From contig QJNS01000081.1 of assembly GCA_004154925.1 (NCBI GenBank), positions 216,214-280,213 on the forward strand: a DNA stretch of 64,000 bases. Reading direction: 5' to 3'. Of this stretch, positions 23,277 through 36,600 are shown in pieces. A program made the translations under genes and the position numbers. The notes below the pieces were generated by a model that saw only the letters and a program-made list of their open reading frames with translations, was not told where the DNA came from and ran no database searches. Origin of the DNA: Monosporascus cannonballus (taxonomy: Eukaryota > Ascomycota > Sordariomycetes > Xylariales). Positions within the stretch are counted from its first letter, which is position 1. Every line of letters starts with the position of its first letter.

Positions 23277-26200
23277 TTAAGTCTATCATATTCGTTAAAT
23301 ACTTAAATAATTCCTATAAGTTTTTTTTATATAAATATTTTTCTTATTTAACTAAGTACTGGATTTTGTTTTTGATTATTTTGAAATTTAATATTCGTTT
23401 AATTTCGTATTTGTTATTATCGTTTTTTTCGATTTTTAAGTTTATTATTAAAGGGGCGTTTTTAGGTATTAGTTTAAATAAGGAAATATAGAAAATAAGG
23501 TATATTTTTATATTCTTAGATAGCAATAAGCGGTAATTAATTTTGGAAATAACTTTATTAATTTTAAAAGGTTTAAGTTTTTTGAAATTAAACTTATCGT
23601 TAGGTTTTTTTATTTTGATTTATAAAATGTTCAAAGTTACGTTTTATTATTGGCGTAATAAGTAAACTTTATTTTCTTTTGTTAAAATTAATTTTTTAAT
23701 TTTTTTTTATTATAATGTTAAATTATCCGTTATTATAAAAATCGTAATTCGTTTTGGAAACGGGCTTAAATTGTTTTAATTTTTATTGTTAATATCTTTG
23801 TTTTTAAGGTAATTATAATAATTTTTGGTACCTTATTAAATAATTATTTAGGTCGTTTTATTTTTACGTTATGTCCGTATATAGTTATATAAAGAAATAC
23901 GTTTATATCCTTATTAATAAATATATTATAAGTAATTTGTATTAATAGTAAAAGTTTTACCTAATTATTTTATTAATAATTAACGTAATTTCGCAGGTAT
24001 TATTCCAGGGTTTAGTTTAATTTTTTGGTTTGGTTATTTATTTAAGGATAATACGTTATTAAATATTTAAGTTTAATATTAATTTATTTGAAAAAACTGG
24101 TGCCAAATTTTAAAATAAATAATATATTTCGGTTTAAAACGATCTTTTTAGGTATTCTATATTTATTAAGGTATTATTTAATAAAGGCGTAAGCCAATTA
24201 TTCTGCCGTTATATTTCTTTTAAAAGGTAAAAAATACCTATATTTGGTAAATTTATTAATAATTACCTATATTCCGTCGTATTTAACTTTAATAATTAGG
24301 TTTTTAAATAAAAATAAGTTAATAATAAAATCCTAAATTATGGTATTCCATGTTTTATTAGGAATATCGGTAAATTATAATAGCCCATAGGGTTTATGGC
24401 GTACTGCCTTAGCCTTATTACAAACGTTATAATTCTTAATAATTATTTTGACCATACGGCGTAACTTAAGGAAATCGTATTTTTTTTACAGCCGTTAAAT
24501 AATTTTAAAAATTTTTTGGTATCCATATAATAGGTTTTTATGGAATTTTTTTACGAATTATTTTTATTAATCCTTAGAAATATAGATTTTGCCATAATAT
24601 AGTAATTAATCTTTAGGTTATTTTTTTAGTTATTAAATTTCTTTTTATTTTTCTGCATTATAAGAATTCCGGAACCGTATTAAAAGTTCGGTAATTAATT
24701 TTTTTATTATCTTATATAAATGTACAATTCCATCTTTATTATATTATAATATTTATATGTTTTTTTTGGGAATTTTAAAATTGTAATTTTTTTGCAATTA
24801 AAAATATCCGTTTAAATATTTTTTTTAATATAATATATCTTAAAGTTAAATCTGGACAAAAAAATCCATTATTGTTTATATCGTTTATATAATTCTTAGG
24901 TTTTCATAAATTACGTAAAATTTTTATAATTAAAATAAATATTAAAGGGTTTTTTTGCTTCGTTAAAAAAAATTCCTATTCCTTAAAAATATTAATAATT
25001 GCTAATAACTTTTTGTCGTAAATCTAGTATCTAAATTTTACATTTCGGAATATTTTAAAATAATATATTACTGGATATTATTTGCCGTTACCTTTTTGCT
25101 ATTCCAAAATTACGCCCAGGGCATACTTTAAAGTATTTATTTTCAGTCGTTTCGTTTTATTTAAATTTGGCATCTTTACGATAAGTCCGTTAGTAATTGT
25201 TTTTTTCAATTTCCGAAACGTTTCTTTTGTTTCCTTTAAAAGTTCGAATTCTTTCTTAACGTATTCCTTAGTAATAAGTTTCGTTAAAAGCCTAATTATA
25301 TCTTTATATCCCTTAATTAGGTTACGTACGTAATCCGTAAATCCTAAGATCTATCGGATATTTATAACGGTCGCCTTATTAAAAATAGGCCAATTTTTAA
25401 TTATTTTTAATTTAGAGCGTTAAATTTAAATTTGGCCTAATATAAAAATAAATCTTAAAAAATCCAATTTCTGGATATGCCATACGTTTTTAATAAGGTT
25501 AATTCGAATGTTAATTTCGTTCAAAATTTTAAATATTTAAATAACATATTTCTTATGCTTTTTTAAGGTTTCGGAATAAATAAGAATATCGTCGAGATAA
25601 ATAAACACAAATTTATCCAAAAATTATCGAAAAGTAATTATTATCAAATTTTGGAAATTGGCAGAAACGTTAATAAATCCCATAGGCATTATTTTATATT
25701 TGTAAAGTCCGTATATTATCCTAAATGCCGTTTTTTATTTTTCTTTTTTAGCCATTTTGATATAATAATAATTATCGCAAAAATTAAGCAGCGTAAACCA
25801 TTTGGCTTTACTGGTATTTTCCTTTAAAGTATTTATAAAAATTAAAAAATATCCGTTTTTAATCGTAATATTATTCAATTATTTATAATTAATTACTTTA
25901 TAATAAACAAGGTTTCTATTTTTATTAATTTTTTATTTGCTATCTTTAATTTTTAATATTATAAGGACTAAATATCCGGCAAAAAAGTTAAAAAATTAAA
26001 TATATCTTTTTTTCAAATCCAGTTATATGCTTTTTTACAAAGTTTTTAACTTTTCTGAGTTTATATAATAAATTTTGTAAAACTTAAAATAATACCTTTT
26101 TTTAATAAATATCCGGTAATCCCATTAACCGTATAACAATAATTCGTAATCTTTTTTATCCTTAAATAATCTTTTAAATCCTTGATATTCGGGAAATACC

Positions 26201-27450
26201 GTAAAAATCTGATCAGGAATCCGTACTTCCTTAATAATATAGCAAATTTCTTAATTATCTTTTTCTGGCATCTTATTCCAGGAAAATATTCGCTTTTTCC
26301 AATTAATCCGTAAATTGCTAAAATAAAGCCAAAATATTCCTAAGATAATATTATATCCAAAAATGTTGGCAATATTTAACGAAACGTATTCTTAATATCT
26401 TTAAATTTGCATTGGGAATTCCTCCGTTTTTCGAAAAACTTATTCATTTTCGTAAGTAAATAAGCTGCCGTTTACCGTACGCAACTTATAAAACTTTAAT
26501 TTATATTTCTAGGGAATTTGATATTTTTCCGCCGTTACAGGGAAAATAAAATTACTTTTTATTCCGGAATTAATTATGGCTTTAAGCACTTTACTTTTAT
26601 ATCGGAAAAAGATCTTAATCTGGTTACGTATTCCTTTCGTTACTTCGTATAAAGTCTTATTAATTAAGGCTTTTCGATACCTTATTTTCGAAGGCCTTTA
26701 TAGTTTTTTAATTTTTAATGGTTTCCGATTTAAATAAACCTCCATTCGCAAACTTTTTTAACAGCATATTTAATGCATTAATCGTTTTTGTACCGGAATT
26801 ATGTTTTCTTACCATACTTGTATTAAGGCTTCAAAATCTGGTTCTTTTCCTAGTTTATCCTTTTATTCCGTATTTCCCGAATTATAAAATCAAAAAAATA
26901 AATTTCCGAAAGAAATATTCCTATATTTAAAAACTCGTATTAAATACAAAACATCGAAAAGTAATACAGGCATCCTTATAATATGGTATTTTAATTCCGT
27001 TCTAATTCGGGGTATAAATAACAAAACCTAAGGTATTCTGGTTATCGGGGAATTTCAGTATATCGGCATTTATCGTTTAGTTCAATAAAAATCTTATTGT
27101 TTTATCCGGGCCAAAAATTATTATTTTTTTTGGCTTTAAAATAAATAAGATAATTATCGTAATAACAGGCAATAAAATATAATAAATCGTAAAGGTTTAT
27201 TAATAGTATTTTCAGGTAAATAATATATTTTAAGAGCTTATAAAGCTTTGGGAATAACTATTTATGGTTACTGGTATCTGGTCGAAATTAACCGTTCTTT
27301 ATATATATCTTATACTTCTGGGAATTAAGGTAATACTAATATCCTAGCTTTATGGTTATCCTGGAAGCCGTTTGTCCTGGATAATACTTATAGGCCTTAA
27401 CCTTAAAATCCTGGCAAATAAAATAATTTTCGTACTTTAAGATATTTTTC
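23162..27450 (-). pseudogene. pol relic of G1-a (PR-RT-RNase H-integrase-chromodomain)
   Basis: Read on the - strand. The RT active site is preserved as FVFIYLDDILIYSET, with YLDD encoded at 25588-25599. The chromodomain is seen at about 23347-23470 as YEIKRILNFKIIKNKIQYLVK-type sequence (the family pattern is an aromatic/acidic start and a YLVKW core). Integrase lies between about 23500 and 24750. Numerous stops and frameshifts make it non-functional. In an active element this polyprotein would supply protease, reverse transcriptase and integrase; the chromodomain is thought to direct integration toward modified nucleosomes. Confidence 0.8.
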
Positions 27451-27454
27451 TGGA

Positions 27455-28344
27455 TTTAAGTGGTTATGGCAATAATGAATTCTAACTGGAAAAAAATTAA
27501 ATTAACTTTTTTTTCTTTTTTTTTTTTTGCTTTATTGTCAATTTCTTATTTTGCCGTTTTGGTTTTTTCTGGGGTTAAAAAATTTTTCCCTTTTTGGAAT
27601 CCCTTTTAGTAAGGAAATAATATTCGTTCTTAAAATACCCCTTTTTGTTATAATTAAAATACTTTATTTTAAATTTGTTTTTTTTGGGCTCCTTCGAAAT
27701 AGAACTTACTTCCTTTTAAGGCTTACCTTTGTCCTTCCTTACTTTATTACTAAAGCTTTTATCGTTACCTTATTTGCCGGTTTTTTTTTAAAGTACCGAT
27801 TAAAGGTTCGTCGGTTAGCAATAATAACCTTATTTATATATTTTGCAAAAGATTTAATCTTAAATTCCATATATAGCTTATCTTTAACCTAAAACTTTAG
27901 GCCATCGTAATAAAAATACAATAACGCGCTTTTTGATAAATTAAAAATAACTGCTAAATAATTAAACTTAGTAATATATTTAAATATTAATTTAGTTTAT
28001 TTAAAAAGGTATAATTACTTAGCCGTATATTATTTTTTATCGGAATCCCCAAATAAAATTTACATCCTTTTTTTAAAGTTCCCATAATCGTTAAAAATAT
28101 AATTAATAAAATCCGAAAATTCTTCTAGGTATTTCTTAAAATAATCCGTTAAAATAGGTTCAAACCATTAACATATTCGTCCAATTAAAAGCTAAAAAAT
28201 GGCTATCATTTTCTAATAATCCTCCGTTAAAAAATTTTCATAAAACTTAAGGTAAAATCTGGCCTAAACCAAAAATCTATCAAAATTCTTTAATTTATTA
28301 TAAAGCTTGGGAAAGGTTAATTTAGAACCCTTAACATCTGGCAT
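27455..28344 (-). pseudogene. gag relic of G1-a
   Basis: ATG at 28344 (complement) begins MPDVKGSKLTFPKLY, homologous to MPNIKSYKLISFKPY in G1-b. The capsid-like region follows, and a zinc-knuckle relic lies near 27640 (YFN-x-GKKG-x-F pattern), where RIP has replaced knuckle cysteines. It encodes the structural (capsid/nucleocapsid) protein of the retrotransposon. Stops interrupt the frame. The + strand open frame 27527-27892 is its mirror, not a gene. Confidence 0.7.
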
Positions 28345-28953
28345 TCCATAGTAACCAGGGGGAGGAATAATCCCTTCTCGTATCCGGTTTACGCCGAACA
28401 ATAACAGAATCAAGGTTCTTACTTGCGTTCATCTTAAGTCCAACGGAAAAGATCGGTAACTAACCCCTTGGCTTCGTCTTTTAAGGGAGCCAAACTGTAG
28501 AAATACTGGCTTTTTTCCTTTTAATCGCGTATTCTTTTTTTTTAGGTTCTGGATTTTTACCTTTAAAACACCTAATTTTTCTTTTGCAGGGGATTTTTAA
28601 CTTCCTGCCCCATATTCTTTTTCTTTTTTTTTAACCTTTTCTTATTTTGGTTTCTAAACTTTAATAATATCCTAGGAAATCGGGGAAAGTTATTACCGAA
28701 ACTAAAAAAAAAAACTTCCTTAAAATCGCGTTATAAAGAAAGCCATATTATTAATAAATTAAAAAATTTCCTTAATAAAAAGTAAATTATTAAATTTTAT
28801 TAATAATATTTTTTAAATTAATAATGGGAATTACGTATATTATTTATTTTTTAAACGTTATCCTATATTATCGTTTATATTAAATTTAAAAAAACTTATG
28901 CCCTAATTAAACGGTAAATTATTTATTAACTATTAATTAAGAAATTATCAAAA

Positions 28954-29371
28954 TATAACGAACTTATTATATATTTACTTAAAAATATAAGCAATATCTG
29001 AAAAAAGTTTTAATTTGCAAATAACAATAAGGCGAAAAATAATTTAATATATTCGTTAAAAAAATTTCAAAATACGTTTCTCTTAATTAAAAAATAATAT
29101 AATTATTTCTGGCTAAAAACTTAAATTAATAATTAAGGAATAAAATTAAATAAATAACTATTTACATAAAAAATTGATTTATTATATATCTTAATTCCTA
29201 AAATAAATATATCGTAAATCTATTAAATCTGTATAATCTGGTTCCCAAATCACCCAAATCAACCAAATCACCTTAAAAGCCAAGCTTCCCATCCGGGGTT
29301 TAGCCGTGACAGGTCCGCGTTAGGCCTTAAAGGTTGGTCTTCTCGAAACAGGAACCCCTGTTCCTATTACA
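28954..29371 (-). repeat. Right (5') LTR of G1-a
   Basis: 418 bp. Starts TATAACGAACTTATTATA (first G lost by RIP) and ends CCCCTGTTCCTATTACA. The last ~150 bp are well preserved, including CCGGGGTTTAGCCGTGACAG, while the first half is AT-converted. Confidence 0.85.
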
Positions 29372-30027
29372 TAATATTACATTAATTACGAACAAAATAA
29401 CGAAATTAAAAAATTATATATTGCTTAATTAATTTATATTATTAATTATTACGAAAATATGAAAATAATATTAACGAACGTAAATTTTCATTTTATTCCA
29501 AAAATTTATAAAGATATACGTAACGATAGTTTAATTACTATTAAAATATTTTTTCATCTAAATAATTATAAAACCTATGCCAAATTATAAAAACAGAATT
29601 AAAATTCGTACGCTACTAAATAAATAAATATTATAATTAGAAAGAAATAAAAAGATTAATTTTTGAAAAGGGGAAAATAATTTTTCTTATTATAAAAAAT
29701 ATTCAAATAAAACGACTTAACAAAAAATTCGACTTTAAATATATCGGTTTATACAAAATCGCTAAAAAATTTTAAAAAATAATTATTAATTAAAATTTTT
29801 ATTTAAAATTAAATTCTATCACATTTTTTATATTTTCTTATTCGAGTTATTAGCGGATATAATTAAAGCACATACGTTATAAAACGATATAAAAGTAAAA
29901 AACGAATAGGTATATAAGGTGGAAAAGATTTTTAACATACGGAAACAAAACGGACTTACCCAGTACCTAATTAAGTGAAAAAAGTACTCGGACTCCGAAA
30001 ATATCTAGGAATCCGCCAAAAATCTTA

Positions 30028-30644
30028 TTAACGCCTAACGCCTGTTAAAGAACTTTTACCAATAACGACGAACGTATTCCAGTTAATAATCGACCAATTA
30101 ATAACCGAGATATTAGGTCAATCGGCCGCGGCTTACATTAATATAATAATCATAGCGGCAGCCTCTAATTATTTTTATTTTTAACGTTTTTATTTTTTAA
30201 ATATATTTAATAATTAAAGCTTACGTTATATTATAATAAGGCCTTTCGAACGAATTAACGTCTTTTACTTACGTAAACGAATAAAACGAAAAAAAACTTT
30301 ATTTAATTTTTCTTAATAATAACCTTAAGTTTAAAGATAAAGCTATTAAAGTTTTAATAATCGTTTTTCGACAAACCTTTTTTGCGTTTTAGGTATTAAT
30401 ATTTTCGACGAATATTTTGCGAAAGAAATAACGGTATACCGGTACTATCGCAAAACGGACCCCAATTAATAGATTTTTTATATTTTAAAATGTTTTTCAT
30501 TATTTCATACCTTAGATTTTTCGAAAAACAATAAAAGTAAGCCATAATTTTGTACCCGAATTCGTTAAAGGCTTTTACGAGGTTAATACAACGAACTGTA
30601 GAAAAACGAGAAATACGACGAATCTTAGAAATACGAAACGATAC
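30028..30644 (-). pseudogene. Antisense accessory ORF of G2-c, partly open
   Basis: On the - strand, opposite to pol. The first ~83 codons are fully open (30396-30644, part of an open stretch reaching back to an ATG at 30680), unusual in such RIPped DNA. They contain the segments SKIRRISRF, INLVKAFNEFGYK, FSKNLRYEIM and IPLFLSQNIR. The C-terminal part, after a frame slip, has PNISVINWSIINWNTF and ends SLTGVRR-stop at 30028. The same segments, often conservatively changed, occur in G2-e. The 3' end overlaps the chromodomain end of pol. The conserved Trp/Asp-rich tail and basic N-terminus suggest a real accessory protein of unknown function. Confidence 0.7.
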
Positions 30645-30733
30645 GGTTAAGAATAAAAGAAAAAAAAGGTTACTTATCAAACGGAAAGAAAAAAAGAAAT
30701 CTTAAGGGCAAGATTTGGGGAGAAAAGAAATCG

Positions 30734-31106
30734 TATTACGACCTAATAAACTTTGGCCTTAAAAACGGTTAGATAAAGATCATACGGGCTATCCTCCGGG
30801 TTACGTAACGGTAATTATTGCTAAGCTAATAATTATCAGTAATTAAAAATGATCCTAAATAATTATAATTACTATCGGTTACGTAATTATGAATAATTAA
30901 GCCAAAAAAAAGAAAAATATATACGCTTATGATTTCGATAATTAGATAACTTCAGCTTATAATAAAATATCGTTACCCAAAACACCTTTAATATTACAAG
31001 ACGTAATACGTTATTGTATTTATTGCTCAGTTTTCGACGATATTCCTATTAACATAAACTCGTACAACTAAGGTTTAATAGTTGGTTAAACTCCCTAGCC
31101 GTTACA
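30734..31106 (+). repeat. 3' LTR of G2-c
   Basis: 373 bp. Starts TATTACGACCTAATAAAC and ends CTAGCCGTTACA. It matches the reverse complement of the 375 bp LTRs of G2-e, so G2-c and G2-e form one LTR subfamily. Confidence 0.85.
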
Positions 31107-32528
31107 TTAAGCTATGGCGTTACTAGGTTCAACACGATTAATAATATACTCTATTATAATAAAATAAAACTTACTAGAAATAATTTTGATGGGCAAAAAT
31201 CCTAAAAAAAACAAGTCGTACTATAATCTAAGTTAAAACCGGTTATAAGCAACCGTCGGATCCATATGAATAGGTTACGTAATTTAAATCTTTTTTAGCG
31301 TTAAAATTTAAAAAGATAAATACAAAATTAATTATATATAATAACACTCTAATAAATTTATAAAAAATGTACACAATCGTTAAATTTATAATTTAAATAA
31401 TAATAAATTATAATATAATTTCGCTATATTAAACGCCTTTGGTATTACGAAACGTAATTAAGATATTTAATTGCTTAGATTTCTACGATATTCCTGCTAA
31501 TATAAGCCTGTACGACTTAGATTTAATAGTTAGTTAAACCACTAGCCGTTACAGGGTAAGTTATAACACTTTTATATTTTACTATATATTAAAAATAGAA
31601 CTTTTAAAACAGTTCAGCAGTTGTTAGCTATAAAATGATCTCTATAAAAATAAATTATTAAAAAATGCACTTATTCAATTATTAAAGGAAAAATTTAATA
31701 CATTATCGATCAATTAAAACATTTTTCTAGAACTTTTTCACGCTTTCTTTATCTTGTATTATATATTTAGTAAAATATTATATAACAAGTAATGAATAGT
31801 TAATTTATTAAGCTGTTTATAAATAAATCAATGTATATTAGTTTCTTTGCCAATAGCATTATTATTTAAAAATCTTTTCTTTAGTTTCTTTTAATTAAAT
31901 GTATTTATGCCCTTATTTACTTCTATGCTTATACTGCAGCAAAATATTTTAAAATTATACCAAGGTTTTTTTATTAGTAGTTTATTTTAAAAGAGAACAT
32001 TTTTACGTAACTAATTCAGTCGTTAACTAAACTATTCAACCAAGACTATATTATTATAGTCTGCAATTTTATATTATTTTAAGTAATTTTTCGTACCTAT
32101 TAAAACAGCAGCAAAGGTCTATAAATATATTAATAATAAATATTAAATCTATTTTTAAAAACGCAAAGTTATGAGATTTTAATTTAAAATTAAAAAAAGT
32201 AGTTTTTGCTATTTTAAAACCTTAATACGTACTTTATTAAGGTTTAAAATTTTAATACTTTAAAATTATTTTATTTCTTTTTTTTGCACCTTTTTATAAT
32301 ATCTTAATACATTTTTATATTATGTTTAATATTTATTCCGACCCTTAATTCTGTTTTAATCTTTTTAGAAATCTAGATGTATTATTTTCGTTTTGTTATT
32401 ATCATATTTTTCACTTAAATTAACAATATTGAATCTATACGAGTCATTTACGCACCTGTTTCCGTCTTAATCTAGGAAGTATAAATAGGCCCAATTAATG
32501 AAACTAGTATATGCAATTATATAGTTTT
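31107..32528. other. Mildly RIPped interval with a G2 LTR fragment, no gene
   Basis: An inverted G2-type LTR remnant lies at about 31210-31553, ending CACTAGCCGTTACA. Between 31560 and 32528 the sequence keeps more CpA than its neighbours and may once have been single-copy flank of the G2-e insertion. No open frame of interest is seen. Confidence 0.5.
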
Positions 32529-32903
32529 TGTGACGGCTTGGCGGTTTAACCAACTATTAAACCTTAAGTCGACGAATTTATGTTAACAGGAATATAGTAG
32601 GAATCTAAGTAATAAATACTGTAACATGTTATGTTTCGTAATACCAAAGGTACCTTTGGTAACGATATTATATTGCAAGCCGAAATTATTTAAATTATGG
32701 AAATAATAAACATATATATCCTTTTCCTTTTTGGCTTAATTACTTATGATTATACGGTTAATAATAATCATGATTACTTATAATCCCTTTTAATTATTTT
32801 TAATTACTGGCTTGGCAGTAATTACCGTTACGTAACTTATGGGGTGGTTCGTATGATCTTTGTTTGACCGTTTCTGAAGGCCGGAGCTTATTGGGTCGTA
32901 ATA
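32529..32903 (-). repeat. Left (3') LTR of G2-e
   Basis: 375 bp, starting TGTGACGGCTTGGCGG and ending TTGGGTCGTAATA. Compared with the right LTR, which was presumably identical at insertion, most differences are C-to-T or G-to-A in this copy, for example around 32770-32830. Confidence 0.9.
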
Positions 32904-32991
32904 CGATTTTTCCCCTCCAAAATCTTGCCTTCAAAATTTCTTTTCTTTTTTCTTTTTTTCGTTTGGTAAATGTTTTTTTTTACTTTTAATT

Positions 32992-33606
32992 ATGTCGTTT
33001 TGTATTTCCAAAATTCGTCGTATTTTTCGTTTTTTTACCGTTTGTTATATTGATCTCGTAAAATCCTTTAACGAATTTGGTTACGAAGTTATGCTTTGCT
33101 TTTATTATTTCTCGAAAAATATAAGGTATAAAATAATAGAAAACGTTTTAAAGTAAAAGGAATATGTTAATCGAAGTCGATTTTGTAATGGTATTAACGT
33201 ACCTCTTTTTTTTACAAAATATTCGTTATAAGCATTAACGTTTAAAACGTAAGGAAACGTTTGCCGAAAAGCGATTGTTAAAGCTTTAACGGCTTTACTT
33301 CGAGGTTTAACGTAAATATTAGGAAGAAATAAATAAAGTTTTTTTTGTTTTATTCGTTTACGTAAGTAAAATATATTAATTTGTTCGAAAAGCGTTATTA
33401 TAGTATAACGTAGGTTTTAATCGTTGGAAGAATTAATGAAATAAAAGCGTCGGAAATAAAAATAGTTGGAAGTTGCCGTTACGGCTGCTACGTTAGCATA
33501 TGTTGCGGCCGATTGGCCCGATATCCCGGTTGCCGACTGGTCGGTTATTAATTGGGATGCGTTTATTATTGCTGGTAAAAATTCTTTAATAGGTGTTAGG
33601 CGTTAA
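32992..33606 (+). pseudogene. Antisense accessory ORF of G2-e, one frame over 205 codon positions
   Basis: From ATG 32992 a single frame runs to the TAA at 33604-33606 with no frameshift. It is interrupted by about eleven TAA/TAG codons, as expected if RIP hit CAA, CAG or TGG codons. Segments include ISKIRRIFRFF, LVKSFNEFGYE, FSKNIRYKI and VPLFF. A Leu/Glu segment follows, then a well-conserved tail with AADWPDIPVADWSVINWD. It runs opposite to gag-pol, between the polypurine tract and the chromodomain, and converges on and overlaps the pol end. No family name is recognised. It is homologous to the frames in G2-c, G2-b and G2-a. Confidence 0.7.
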
Positions 33607-36600
33607 TAAGGTTTTTGGCAAGTTGCTAGGTATTTTCGAAATTTAGATATTTTTTTCATTTAATTAGGTATTAAGTAAATCCGTTTTGTTTTTATATGTC
33701 GAAAAGCTTTTCTATTTTATAAACCTATTTATTTTTATTTCTATATTGTTTTATACCGTATACACTTTAATTATATTTGCTGTTAATTCGAATAAAGAAA
33801 TATAAAATATTAAATAAAATTTAACTTTCAGTGGAAATTTTAATTCATAATTATTTTTGAGATTTTTCTGATAATTGTATATGGACCGATATATTTAAAT
33901 TTGAGGTTTTTTGGTGGGTTATTTTGTTTAAATATTTTTAGTAATAAGGAAATTCATTTTCCCTTTTTTAAAAATTAATTCTTTTTAATTTTTTTAATTA
34001 TAATATTTGTTTATTTAATTTCGTACGAATTTCAATTTTATCTTTATTTTTTAATATAATTATCGTAATTATTTTAATATAAGGATTGTTTTAATATTAA
34101 TTAAATTATTATCGCGTATTTTTCTATAAATGTTTAAGGTAAAATCAAAATTTGTATTTATAGATATTATTTTAATATTTTCATAATAACTAATATTATA
34201 AATTAGCTATATAATTAATAAATTTTTAATTTAATTATTTTATTTATAATTAATATAATATCGTAAGTAAACTTTTAAAGTTTAATTTATTTATTCTGTT
34301 TATTTAGTTATTTAAGGTTTAAATATGTTAAATAATTTATAATTTAAGCCGATTTATATTATTAAGCTTTATTAAAACTTTAATGCAAATATTAATCACT
34401 TATTTAAAATAATTTTTATTAATAATCTATATATATTGAAAATATATTTGAAAAAAATATATATTAATTATTCGGCGTTTGTATTTTCGTAATTTGATAA
34501 AAAAAATAAGAAAATTTTATAAATCGGTCGACGGTTACGAAAATGTTATTATAATATAGTTCCGTAATTAAATTTTTTGATATAGGAAGTTTGGTAATAA
34601 AGTCGAATATAACTAAATATTATAATTATTTTGCGATTAATAATAGTTATAATTTTTCGTATCGCTTAAATCGTCAAATCTTTATTTTAACGCAAATATC
34701 GTATTGCCGTATAATTTTCTGTACTATTAATTTTATTTTAAGAAAAAAATATATATATTAAAGCTTTTTTAAGGTTTTATAGATCCCTAAATATCCGTAT
34801 TACTAATATTTGTATATTTTTTGTATTAAATCGTTTTAATATTTTTTGGAATTTATATTTTATTTGTTTTTTAATTTTTTAGGAAACTGTTATTATACTG
34901 TTAAATTTTCTAATACATATCAAAAGGTATTGCCCGAATTGTTACAATCCGTCGTAAGCGTAAATATCCTTTTATAATAATATCAAAAATTATATGGCTA
35001 ATTTTGACCAATTTCTTTTCGAGGTTTGGTCGCTTACTTAACGTATTTATTTTGCCGTTTTCTGATTTTTTCTTATAGATAATAACGAAATCAAAATTTG
35101 CCAATTTTTCTGCATATTTTAATTATCGTATTATAAATTACCTAATCGTAATAAATCGGGTAAAGTTTTGATAATCCGTATAAACCTTAATCTGGTATAA
35201 GCTTTCCTTTAAAAAATGCTTAAATTCTCGAAATGCTATAATAATAACCATAAATTTTTTATTTGGGATACCGTAATTAAATTCGGCTTTTTTTAATTTG
35301 TGTCAAAAGAAATGTAATAAAATATAATTTACCTTAATTATTTTGTTATCCGATTATTACGTTTAATACGTAATCCGAAATATCGGTTTTTAATTTAATA
35401 AAGCGGTTTAAATTGTATATAATTAATATTAATTCGTTAATAATCGTATTCTTAATATCTTAAAATATATTCTCCGTATTTGACGTTTATTTAAAAAAAA
35501 GTTTCCTAAGATTTATTAAAAGTATAATTATTTTGCTGAAATTTCGAATAAATTTCCTATAATAATTAACGAATCCAAAAAATATTTATACTTTTTTAAC
35601 CGTCGTTAGCGTCTACTATTTTGTGATTATAACGATTTTTTTAAGGTTTATCCTAATATATTTTAAGATAATAATATATCCCAAATATTCCATTTTTTAT
35701 ATATGGAATTTATTTTTTTCTGCGTTAACAAATAACTTTACGTTCTATAAAATTTAAAAAACCTTATAAACGTATTTTGCATATGCTTTTTTTATCTCTA
35801 AAAAGATAAAAATATCATCAAGATAACAAACGACAAAAATATTAAGGTATTTTCGTAACATATAATTTATTATTCGCTAGAAAATTACTAGTACGTTCGT
35901 AAATCCTATTAACGTAACCAAATATTTAAATAATCCGTATTTCGTCCTAAAAGCTATTTTCTATTCGTATCTTTTTTTAATCCTAATAAGGTTATATTTA
36001 TTTTTAAAATCGAACGCTGTATACCATTTAATTTCGTAAAATCGGTTTTTTATTTCCGTAATTAAAGGTAATAATATTTAATTTTTAATAATAATATTAT
36101 TTAATTATCGATAATTAACTATAAATCGTAATTTCCTATTTTTTGGTACGAAAAACATAAGGTATTTTGCTAATAATTTCGAAAGTCGAATCTATTTTTT
36201 TATAGCCGATTTTCTAGGTATTTTCTAAAAATGCGTAATTCGTTTTCGCTAAAATTATAAATAGGATAAAACTTTATTAAAATCCTTTCTTAAAGATTAT
36301 TTCATGGTCCTATTCGCTATATTCTGGTAATTTCGTATTAAGCCTTTTTTTGAAAAATTACTTATATTTATAATACTATAATAATATATTAAGTAAATCT
36401 TTTAACTTTTGGGGCTATTATTCTTATTATTTTAAATCGTTACTTAATTATTTCAAGTTCGTTTTAATAATAATAATAATAATATATCGTATTTTTTTTA
36501 AATATTCGTTTTTTTTCTTATATTTTGTCCTTTTAGGTTTTAAAATTTTTATTATATCCTTATACCTGCATTTGTCGCCATTATTAATGAAATATTAAGA

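Larger units (their letters stand above)
22070..29371 (-). mobile_element. G1-a: full-length Ty3/Gypsy chromodomain element (7302 bp)
   Basis: Flanked by direct 5 bp repeats TAATA (22065-22069 and 29372-29376), with 418 bp LTRs at both ends. Coding order on the - strand is gag, then protease, RT, RNase H, integrase and chromodomain. An antisense frame on the + strand lies near the pol end. It is inserted in G2-c, whose sequence continues on both sides. Frames are broken by RIP-type stops but the architecture is complete. Length is within 1 bp of G1-b. Confidence 0.9.
29372..31106 (+). mobile_element. G2-c, second part: integrase end, chromodomain and 3' LTR
   Basis: Continues the + strand G2 copy after the G1-a insertion. 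Integrase C-terminal sequence is followed by a clear chromodomain relic at about 29930-30065, with the pattern VEKIFNIRKQNG then YLIK, SDSENI and KNLINA. Next come the antisense frame on the - strand, a polypurine tract TTGGGGAGAAAAGAAATCG (to 30733) and the LTR 30734-31106. Joined to 18734-22069 it makes a copy lacking only gag and the 5' LTR. Confidence 0.8.

Noticed and set aside
27527..27892. 121-codon hydrophobic frame on the + strand, and similar frames at 25082-25333 and 26718-26930
   Set aside because: They are the mirror strand of the G1-a gag and pol relics; the hydrophobic look comes from reversed Lys-rich codons.
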